This document shows, one piece after another, positions 1-7,500 of a stretch of 8,162 nucleotides of DNA. Position 1 is the stretch's first letter. Every line of letters begins with the position of its first letter. Below the pieces are notes generated by a model. The model saw nothing but the letters and a program-made list of their open reading frames with translations. It was not told the origin of the DNA and ran no database searches. The translations under genes and the position numbers were made by a program. The stretch comes from Tannerella sp. (lineage in GTDB: Bacteria; Bacteroidota; Bacteroidia; Bacteroidales; Tannerellaceae): NCBI GenBank assembly GCA_031268395.1, contig JAIRXI010000260.1, positions 1 to 8,162 on the forward strand, given 5' to 3'.

Positions 1-812
1 AAATAACGTTGAATACGCTTAATGTTAAAATCGCAAACGCTTTTACCTGGGAAACAAGTCTCAGTGTCGCATGGCAAAAAAACTGGATTGTCGGACTTTC
101 CAACGGCAAGGAAGACGAAGTAGAAAATACCCGTTTTATAGATTTTCCCATTGGCGTATATTATGCTTATAAAGCAACAGGAATATGGAGCGAAGAGGAT
201 GCGGAAGAAATGGCCAAATTCAACAGTTTAGTACACCCTGTCACTGGAGAAGCAAAAACAGGACATAATTTTCAGGTGGGACAAACTCGCGTGGAAGACC
301 TGAATGGCGACTATGTGATAGATGCCAACCATGATCGCACAATCATCGGACAAACCAATCCTGCATGGACGGGCGGCATGACCAATACTTTCACATGGAA
401 AGGCATCGAACTGATGATACAGATGTACGGCAGATTAGGATATTGGACAAATGGCGGACAAGTTCTCATGGGCGGAAAATATATGTTACGCAAAGTGGAT
501 TACTATAATGAAAACAACAAAGACGCATCTTACCAGCGTCCGCAATTAACAGCAGACGGCAGTGATACCGATACGTATTATGCGGCCTTGCAGTATAGCA
601 AAGCGTCGTTTGTGAATATCCGCATGATTTCGTTAGGTTACAGTTTCCCGAAAAAACTGATCAGAGGATGGAACAACATGCAGTCGTTGCGGATGTATGC
701 GCAGTGCGTCAATCCCGGCGCTCTCTACCAATCGGTGAAATGGAAAAATATGGATTTGAATTCTTCCACTTGGAACCGAAATATCGTATTTGGACTTCAA
801 GTCGGCTTTTGA
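1..812 (+). CDS. SusC-family TonB-dependent outer-membrane transporter, C-terminal part (5' truncated by window edge)
   Basis: SusC-type transporters form an outer-membrane beta-barrel that imports glycan fragments, using TonB energy and a SusD lid. The frame is open from base 3 to the TGA at 810-812, so about 269 codons are visible; a full protein is usually near 1000 residues. No start should be assigned here, because the reading frame enters from the left. Family marks seen are the stretch PIGVYYAYKATGIW (bases about 147-190), the Asp/Asn-rich DLNGDYVIDANHD followed by GQTNPAWTGG (bases about 297-375), typical of the last third of SusC proteins, and the terminal strand NIVFGLQVGF. The final Phe fits the C-terminal aromatic residue used in barrel assembly. 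The gene is followed after 35 bp by its susD partner, the usual pair arrangement. The substrate cannot be told from this part. Family assignment is secure. Confidence 0.95.
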   Translation, partial: ITLNTLNVKIANAFTWETSLSVAWQKNWIVGLSNGKEDEVENTRFIDFPIGVYYAYKATGIWSEEDAEEMAKFNSLVHPVTGEAKTGHNFQVGQTRVEDLNGDYVIDANHDRTIIGQTNPAWTGGMTNTFTWKGIELMIQMYGRLGYWTNGGQVLMGGKYMLRKVDYYNENNKDASYQRPQLTADGSDTDTYYAALQYSKASFVNIRMISLGYSFPKKLIRGWNNMQSLRMYAQCVNPGALYQSVKWKNMDLNSSTWNRNIVFGLQVGF

Positions 813-847
813 TTTGAATATTTAGTTTTTTAATAAAAAAATGTAAG

Positions 848-2929
848 ATGAATAAATTAAAAATATTGACAATTGTCATAATATTCTTGGGTACAGCGTC
901 ATGTAACGAGAGTTTTCTGGAAGAAAAATTGACCACTCAAATATCTACCGAATACTTTAATACTCCGGAAGGATTGAAAAGTTTGGCATTGAGTTTACCT
1001 CAAGTCTTTAGAGTGGTATGGTCGCATCAGTTCAGTATGGTACATACCCAATCCGGTACGGATGAATTTGCAGCAGGCAGTGATGTGTCCAATGCGCCCT
1101 GGAATAATTACAGCGCCGTATTGCAATCGTTTATGCAGGCCCCCAATCTGGTGACGCCACAAACCGCGTGGGATATATGCTATGTTGCCATCAGCTCTCA
1201 AAACACGGTAATTGACAAAGCACCGGATATACTTGCCGGGGATGCAGAATTGGATGCGGTTTTGGGCTCGGCATATTTTTTCAGGGGATGGACTTATCTC
1301 TATCTTGTACAACAATGGGGAGGTGTACCGCTTAAACTCAAACCCAGCGAATCCTTAGAACGTGAATTTACCCGGGCTTCGCGACAGGAAGTCGTGCAGC
1401 AGGTGATTGACGATTTTCAAAAAGCATATGATCTTTTAAATAATCCGGCAAACGACCAAAGAGTACCCGGCAAAATATATAAAACTGCCGCAGCGCATTT
1501 TCTTGCCAGAGCCTTGCTGTTCCGGCAAAGCGAAATTTGTGGCGATTTCAATGCGGCCACGAAAACCGATGACTTAGACAAAGCTTTGTCGCTGTGCGAC
1601 GAAGTAATTGCCGGTCATCTGCTGGCGCCCAATTTTGTGGAACTGTGGGATTTTACAGGTGCGGACGGTCCCAACGAACAACTTTCGGAAATTATTGCGG
1701 CGGCTCAATATACCGTTTCCACAGCAAACGCGAATGGGCGTTACCTTAACACGCACTGCTTGAATTTTGTTTCCGTGTATCAAAACTGGACGGGAATGGA
1801 ACGCGATATTGCCGGTGGACGAGAATGGGCGCAGTTGAGAACAAGCAATTATGCGATGGACGTATACGACCGTGTGAAGGATTCACGTTTCTGGAAAAGT
1901 TTTCGCACCACCCAGCGCCTGAATTATCCCTCCGACAGAAACGGAGCAGACTTTGAAAAACTGAACCTGCAAATCGGACAATTGGGCGTGACGTTCATCA
2001 TCAACAACGAGGATGACGCCGACAGATTCATTGCCCATACAGGCAATCCCGTCATGCTGCCCGGTTCTACGAATGGAACCCAACCACCGCTTGTCAGTAT
2101 ATACGATGCGGCCACTGATACATGGGACACCGTTCGCTGTCCGGTCACCGGTAATGTTGTACCGAATGTAATTCCGCGCTACCGTAAGGTAAAAAACGAA
2201 CCTTCCGCTGATTCATACGGTTACAGAATAGGTTCCAATACGTCCACTTGGCCGAGTTTGAGTAAACATTTGGATGGAACGCGTCCTGATTACAATTCGT
2301 CGGACGGTGCAAGAGACGGGATTATCGCCCGCGTTGCGGAAACTTACCTGATGGCGGCTGAAATCAGAGTCCGGCAAAGCGATTATACCGATGCACTTCG
2401 ATACATCAATCCCGTGCGTAACAGAGCGGCATATAAAGCAGGTGAAAACCGTGAAAAATATGCTGATGGATCGCAAACCTACACGAATACCACAGATCCG
2501 CGCCGTTCAACCTCATTTTGGAACAAAAATACCTACTACATATCAAACAATATTTCTGTGACGACTGACGCTACGAATATTGCCGTGAACGACTGGCACA
2601 CGCTTCCGCCGGAAGATGAAGCGATAATTGCAAAGTTGCAATATACTTCGGATTTCGACCGGATGTTGTGTTTCGTTCTCAATGAACGTTCACGCGAACT
2701 GGCAGGCGAAATGCATCGATGGGCAGACCTGTCGCGAACAAAAACGCTGGTCAAGCGAACGCTTGCATATAATGAAGACGCAGCGATAGAAGCTGTTAAC
2801 GGGAAAGGGCTGAACGAATACCATCTGGTACGTCCCATACCGCAAAGTTTTCTTGATCAAATCTGGAAAGACGGACATGCTTTGACTGCCGACGAAAAAC
2901 AGGCTTTGCAAAATCCCGGATACAATTAA
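848..2929 (+). CDS. SusD/RagB-family surface glycan-binding lipoprotein
   Basis: SusD proteins sit on the cell surface as the lid of the SusC transporter and bind the glycan to be imported. The ATG at 848 is preferred because it opens directly into a signal peptide: basic start (K3, K5), hydrophobic core 6-14, then TASC with Cys19 as the likely lipidated residue. The following NES..EE is acidic, as expected for surface-exported lipoproteins. Family landmarks in order are the N-terminal helical region with GSAYFFRGWTYLYLVQQWGG (residues about 140-159); AETYLMAAEIRVRQSDYTDA (about 496-515), followed by YINPVRNRAAY; ERSRELAGEMHRWADLSRT (about 613-631); RPIPQS; and the closing LQNPGYN. At 693 residues it is longer than the common 500-600 for the family, with extra sequence in the middle (about 390-480, containing a Pro/Thr-rich stretch). 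It lies 35 bp behind susC and is presumably cotranscribed with it. Ligand unknown. Confidence 0.95.
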   Translation: MNKLKILTIVIIFLGTASCNESFLEEKLTTQISTEYFNTPEGLKSLALSLPQVFRVVWSHQFSMVHTQSGTDEFAAGSDVSNAPWNNYSAVLQSFMQAPNLVTPQTAWDICYVAISSQNTVIDKAPDILAGDAELDAVLGSAYFFRGWTYLYLVQQWGGVPLKLKPSESLEREFTRASRQEVVQQVIDDFQKAYDLLNNPANDQRVPGKIYKTAAAHFLARALLFRQSEICGDFNAATKTDDLDKALSLCDEVIAGHLLAPNFVELWDFTGADGPNEQLSEIIAAAQYTVSTANANGRYLNTHCLNFVSVYQNWTGMERDIAGGREWAQLRTSNYAMDVYDRVKDSRFWKSFRTTQRLNYPSDRNGADFEKLNLQIGQLGVTFIINNEDDADRFIAHTGNPVMLPGSTNGTQPPLVSIYDAATDTWDTVRCPVTGNVVPNVIPRYRKVKNEPSADSYGYRIGSNTSTWPSLSKHLDGTRPDYNSSDGARDGIIARVAETYLMAAEIRVRQSDYTDALRYINPVRNRAAYKAGENREKYADGSQTYTNTTDPRRSTSFWNKNTYYISNNISVTTDATNIAVNDWHTLPPEDEAIIAKLQYTSDFDRMLCFVLNERSRELAGEMHRWADLSRTKTLVKRTLAYNEDAAIEAVNGKGLNEYHLVRPIPQSFLDQIWKDGHALTADEKQALQNPGYN

Positions 2930-3053
2930 CTGCGGGACGACATCATGCATAACCGCAGGTGGAACTTGGAGGTATCCGCGATCGCGCACCGACGTAGCAA
3001 CGAATATCAATGCCCTCTAAAATATGTAGTTTTAACGATTGAGAAAGAATGTC
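2930..3053. other. Intergenic segment of unknown origin with hairpin and 10-bp palindrome
   Basis: This segment starts directly after the susD stop codon. It contains a 6-bp inverted repeat, CTGCGG at 2930-2935 and CCGCAG at 2953-2958 with a 17-nt loop, and a perfect palindrome CGCGATCGCG at 2977-2986. Neither looks like an intrinsic terminator, since no T-run follows. The first 70 bases are G/C-rich compared with the A/T-rich leaders elsewhere in the window. One + frame is open from the susD stop across most of the segment, and one - frame is also open. Neither has a recognisable start or a product I know, so I do not call a gene. It could be an inserted dispersed repeat or a deletion scar between two susCD pairs. 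The origin is inferred, not shown. Confidence 0.35.
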
Positions 3054-3101
3054 GACTATCAGCTCAATCCTGACAAGCTTCCTCAAAATCCGGGATATTA
3101 G
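3054..3101 (+). pseudogene. Relic of a second susD-like gene (C-terminal 15 codons plus stop)
   Basis: Read from 3054, the + strand encodes DYQLNPDKLPQNPGY followed by TAG at 3099-3101. The ending QNPGY is the hallmark C-terminus of SusD/RagB proteins, and the intact susD in this window also ends in QNPGYN. The frame extends upstream only to a TAA at 3033-3035, with RLRKNV in between that does not resemble the family, so the body of the gene is missing. The intrinsic terminator starts 13 bases after the relic stop, where the end of a susD operon would be expected. The simplest reading is loss of a second susCD pair, or an insertion/deletion that left only its tail. A chance match is possible because the stretch is short, but the combination of motif, stop and terminator makes it less likely. 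Confidence 0.5.
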
Positions 3102-3113
3102 AAATTAAACTTT

Positions 3114-3157
3114 TCGGCGGGAGAATAGTCTATATTGCTCTCGCCGATTTTTTTTTT
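3114..3157 (+). terminator. Intrinsic (Rho-independent) terminator
   Basis: The left arm TCGGCG (3114-3119) pairs with CGCCGA (3142-3147). It can continue with AGA (3122-3124) against TCT (3139-3141) across a 2-nt bulge. Ten consecutive T residues follow at 3148-3157. A G/C-rich stem followed at once by a long T-run on the + strand is the classic form. It lies between the susCD genes and the esterase/rhamnosidase pair, so much of the susCD transcription should stop here. The downstream enzymes would then depend on readthrough or on their own promoter. The T-run ends only 19 bases before the esterase start codon, which leaves little room for a separate promoter after it. Confidence 0.85.
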
Positions 3158-3176
3158 ACATAATTATAATTTAGGT

Positions 3177-4466
3177 ATGAAAAGTTTTTTCTCTTTATTT
3201 CTGTTTTGCGGGCTTTGTTTGTCCGTACAGTTGATGGCGCAGGATCGCACGGTGATAGCCGGTATCCCCGTCAATTACGATGAATCGCAGGTGGGCGATT
3301 ACAGGGCGACGCTTCCTGATCCGCTGGTGATGCTGGACGGGAAAAAGGTTACTACGGCCAAACAATGGACGGACAAACGACGCCCGGAAATTCTCCGCCT
3401 TTTTGAAGAGTACCAGTATGGGAAATGGCCGGCTAAAAAACCGAAACTCCGCTATACCGTGGAGGAAGATTTGGGGTTTGAGGGCGCGGCCGTTCGCAAA
3501 CAGGTGACGATCTTTTTCTCGCCGAACGATGATGGCCCCAAAGTGGATGTGTTGATTTACATTCCCAAAAATGCTAACGGGCCTGTGCCTCTGTTGCTCA
3601 ACCTGAGCTTCTCCGCCAACAACGTCACGGTGAATGATCCGGGTATTAAACCGGGCATGGCGTGGGATGCCCGTTCCAAAACGCGCTCCGTTGCAACTGC
3701 CGGTGCACGCCCCGGTTCGCGCATGAACGATTATATAAGGGCGTTTCTTGCTGAAGGTTTTGGCTTTGCGACATTGAACTACACGGATATTGATCCCGAT
3801 TTCCTCGGCGGAGTTACTCTTGGCGTGCGTGGACTGTATCTGAAATCCGGTCAGAATGAGCCGGCGTCCAACGAATGGGGGTCTATTTCAGCCTGGGCCT
3901 GGGGAGTGAGCAATGTGATGGACTATTTTGAAAAAGACCCGTCAATCAATGCAAAACGGGTCGCTATCACCGGCGCCTCGCGCCTTGGAAAAACCGTGAT
4001 GTGGACTGGCGCCCGTGAGCCGAGAGTGGCTATGGTACTGGCGAGCTGTTCGGGAGAAGGCGGCGCGGCTATCAGCCGGCGCAATTTTGGAGAAACGGTG
4101 GCTCACCTTACCGAGGGTACCCGCTATCCCTATCAGTTCGCCGCCAACTACGGCCGGTATGGGGCGGACGTTACCAAACTCCCGGTTGACGCCAACCTGC
4201 TGGTTGCCCTGATTGCTCCCCGCCCGCTGTTGCTGCAGACCGGCACTACCGACAACTGGTCGGATCCCAGGGGTGAGTTTCTGGCCGCCGTGGAGGCCGG
4301 GAAAGTATACCGGCTGTTGGGGAAGGATGACCTTGGCATTACCGAACTTCCGGCGCCGGATCAACCCGTTTTCCATACCCTGGGATATTTCATGCATGAG
4401 GGCGGGCACGGTACCATTCCTCTTGACTGGGAAGTCTATCTTGAATTTATGAAACGCTATTTATAA
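3177..4466 (+). CDS. Secreted CE15-family glucuronoyl esterase-like alpha/beta hydrolase
   Basis: CE15 enzymes cleave esters of (4-O-methyl-)glucuronic acid in plant cell-wall glycans. The ATG at 3177 is chosen over an in-frame TTG at 3135, because the TTG lies inside the terminator and the ATG opens straight into a signal peptide (hydrophobic core about 4-19, likely cleavage after LMA at residue 21). The mature protein has the CE15 nucleophile motif GASRLGK (residues 266-272): Ser268 is the nucleophile, with Arg269 and Lys272 in the family's conserved positions. SGEGGA follows with Glu294, one candidate acid, then NWSDPRGEF with Asp363, the alternative acid position used by bacterial members, and HEGGH with His411 as the likely catalytic histidine. 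The Cys found before Ser in fungal members (GCSR) is Ala here, as in many bacterial ones. The length of 429 residues is normal. It precedes the rhamnosidase by 51 bp. Such proteins are often annotated as acetylxylan esterase or plain hydrolase; the exact ester is unproven. Confidence 0.85.
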   Translation: MKSFFSLFLFCGLCLSVQLMAQDRTVIAGIPVNYDESQVGDYRATLPDPLVMLDGKKVTTAKQWTDKRRPEILRLFEEYQYGKWPAKKPKLRYTVEEDLGFEGAAVRKQVTIFFSPNDDGPKVDVLIYIPKNANGPVPLLLNLSFSANNVTVNDPGIKPGMAWDARSKTRSVATAGARPGSRMNDYIRAFLAEGFGFATLNYTDIDPDFLGGVTLGVRGLYLKSGQNEPASNEWGSISAWAWGVSNVMDYFEKDPSINAKRVAITGASRLGKTVMWTGAREPRVAMVLASCSGEGGAAISRRNFGETVAHLTEGTRYPYQFAANYGRYGADVTKLPVDANLLVALIAPRPLLLQTGTTDNWSDPRGEFLAAVEAGKVYRLLGKDDLGITELPAPDQPVFHTLGYFMHEGGHGTIPLDWEVYLEFMKRYL

Positions 4467-4517
4467 CCGTTTCATGCCAAATTTGAAACTCAATTAATCA
4501 TTATAAAACCGTTCACA

Positions 4518-7500
4518 ATGAAAAATACTTTATTATTCTTATTCTGCATAATGCTTCATGTTCATGCATTTTCAGAAACATCCGTTGTCAATCTCCGCAC
4601 AGAACACCTGGATACTCCGACAGGGATTGACGAATATCAGCCGCGTTTCAGCTGGCAAATGACCTCCGATCACATTGGCGCCGCCCAAAACGCATACCGC
4701 ATTCTGGTTGCTGACGGCGAGGAGCAGCTCAAAGCCGGAAAATATGTTTTTGACACGGGCAGAACCCTGTCGGGCGCATCCGTCGGGATCCGTTATCTTG
4801 GCGATGTTCTGCGCCCCTCGACACGCTATTTCTGGGAAGTACAGGTGTGGGACGAAAACGGGAATATGGTCAAGTCGGCGCCGTCGTGGTTCGAAACCGG
4901 ACTGATGGGCGCGGGCTGGAGCAGAGCCGAATGGATCGGTTCCTCGGAAGTTCTGCTATCCAAATACCGCACATTTTTTATCGTTGATTTTGACCTTGAA
5001 ATTCCCGGAGGCAGTAACCGCGCTGTTTTTGTGTACAGCGCCAAAGATGCGGCCAACTACATTTCGGTGGAGGTCAACCTCAATGGCGCCAACAGGGCGC
5101 AGTTCATTATCCACCACGTTGTGGAGGGTGTCGAGCACGAGGATTTTGTTGAGGATATCTCGCATATCATCACTGCCGCGAACAAACATGCGCCTCATCA
5201 TGTGCGCCTCAAGGTGACCACGCCGGGCTATCACCGGATGTCATTTCTCAATCCGGAGATTGACGGGGTAAGAATCAGCCAGACTCCGCCGGCGGCCCCT
5301 CCGGGACAGACGCCGGGACAGACGCAGGCGCAGATGCGGGTGCAGTCCGCCACTTCGGGCAGGTTTACCATCGACCCTTATCCCAATGGCGAATATATCA
5401 CGGACTGGGCGCGGTTACATTCCATCGGCTTCAAACAGCCCGGAGGCGAAAAGGCTGTTTTTTCCAATATCACCATCAGCGAGGACAACTGGAATACGAC
5501 CCTTTATGCCGACCCCGTAAAGACGCACAGCTTAACGGGCGCGGGCAGGCTCGAAGTGTGGGAACCCTACGGGCTCACCTCGGCGCCCATGCTGCGTAAA
5601 ACCGTCAATCTGGATAAACCCGTCAAATCCGCACGCTTATACGTTACCGCCCGCGGAACTTACGAGTTTTACATCAACGGCGCGCGCGTGGGCAATGACT
5701 ATCTCAATCCCGGATGGACGGATTTCCGTTATCGCATTATGTATAACAGTTATGATATCACATCCATGCTCAAACAGGGGGAGAACGGGATGGGCGCCAT
5801 GCTGGGAACGGGATGGTTCAGCGACCTCAATCTTTTTACCGCCAGTTTTGTCGACGAGTACGGCATCAGGCAATCGCTGATGGCAAAAATCGTTGTCACT
5901 TTTCAGGACGGCTCTTCCCAAATGATTCTTACCGACCGTACATGGAAATGCTACGACACGGGTCCCGTGACGCGCAACGGGCTTCAGTTCGGCGAGGATT
6001 ACGATGCCCGCAGGGAGCAGGACGGCTGGACGGAGGGTTCTTTCGACGACTCGAAATGGAAACCGGCCACGATCTTTGAACGTCCCGCCGCCAACGTGAT
6101 TATTCAGGCGCATGTGGGCATTCCTATCCGCAATCATGTGACGCTTACTGCAAAATCGGTGACGCAGCCTGTCAGGGGGACGTATGTGTATGACCTCGGA
6201 CAGAACATTGTGGGCGTGCCCCGCCTGGAGGGGATGAAAGGCAAATCCGGTCAGACCGTCAACATCCGTTACGGCGAAATGATATATCCCGAAATCATCC
6301 CTACCGAGCCGGTAAAGCCTTACACCGTCGAAATGTATCAGAAAATGAAAGGACAGGTGTATGTGGAAAACTACCGCGGCGCCATTTCCATCGATAATTA
6401 CATCATGCGCGGAAAGACCGGGGGCGAAACCTACCAGCCGCTCTTTACCTGCCACGGGTTCCGCTATATTTCCATCTCGGGACTGGACGCTCCGCTGCCC
6501 GTGGAACAGGTCAGGGGCGTCGTTCTCGAATCCATCGGCAACGCAACGAGCAGTTACGTGTCGTCCAACGGGAACGTCAACCGCCTGTTCGAAAACATAC
6601 TGTGGGGACAGCGCGGCAATTTCCTTGCCGTCCCGACCGACTGTCCGCAGCGTGATGAACGTGCCGGATGGACAGGGGATGCTCAGGTATTTGCCCGTAC
6701 CGCTACCTATTTCAGCCCTGATGTTGACCAGTTCTACACGCGCTGGCTCCACACCATGCGTGATGATCAGAACCGGGATGGCAGCTATGCCAGCTACTAT
6801 CCGACCATGGGACAGCCTCCATACGGCGCGTCCAACGAGGTGACCGGCGGCTCCATGGGATGGATGGAAGCCGGCATCATCGTGCCGTGGCAGGTGTATC
6901 AGCAGTATGGCGATGTGGGTATCCTCGAACAGCACTACAATTCGATGAAAAGCTATATGAATTACCTCGAGCTGAGAGCTGAAGACGGCATTCAGCCTCC
7001 GGGAGGACTTGGCGACCACCTGGCTATCGTGCCAACCAACAACTCGCTGACCCACACATCCTATTATGCTTATGACGCCATGATTATGAGCCGTGTTGCC
7101 GGACAGCTCGGAAACAGGGTCGATGAGGAACGCTTCAGGAAACTGTATCAAAACATAAAAGCCAAATTCAACGAAAAATTCGTCGACGGACAGGGAATTA
7201 CCCGGGCGCCTTATGTTCCCATGATGCGCCGGGGCGCAGCGCCGGCCCCGACGGAACCTGCGGCGGGAGAAATACGCCCGGTGGATACCCAGACCTCGTA
7301 TGTCGTGCCGCTGCAGGCCGGCCTGTTCGATGAGAAAAACAAACCTTTGGCCATCAAACATCTTGTGGAGAATATTAAAAAGAATAACAATACGCTGACA
7401 ACGGGTTTCATCGGGACCCCCTACCTGAACCTGGTGCTGTCCGAAAACGGATGCGACGATGTGGCTTACATGCTTTTCGAGCAGACGGATTATCCGTCAT

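Noticed and set aside
841..846. ATG-TAA minimal start-stop just before the susD start
   Set aside because: Two codons in an A/T-rich leader are expected by chance. Nothing else suggests translational control.
3131..3138. TATATTGC as a possible Bacteroidota -7 promoter element (TAnnTTTG) for the esterase
   Set aside because: It does not match the last bases of the consensus and sits in the loop of the terminator. The upstream element is also imperfect.
3135..3176. TTG at 3135 as start of the esterase, adding 14 residues
   Set aside because: It lies inside the terminator stem-loop and would put MLSPIFFLHNYNLG ahead of a perfectly good signal peptide that begins at the ATG at 3177.
3942..4409. 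155-codon - strand open frame inside the esterase gene
   Set aside because: It is antisense to the catalytic part of the CE15-like protein. The + strand motifs explain the conservation, and the - strand product is low in hydrophobic pattern.
4469..4489. GTTTCA/TGAAAC inverted repeat between the esterase and rhamnosidase genes
   Set aside because: The stem is only 6 bp and A/T-rich with a 9-nt loop and no T-run. It is too weak to call a terminator or operator.
5637..7361. Very long (574-codon) open frame on the - strand opposite the rhamnosidase gene
   Set aside because: It lies wholly antisense to a gene with clear GH78 motifs. Its translation is Arg/His/Val-rich without recognisable motifs, as expected from the mirror of G/C-rich third codon positions.
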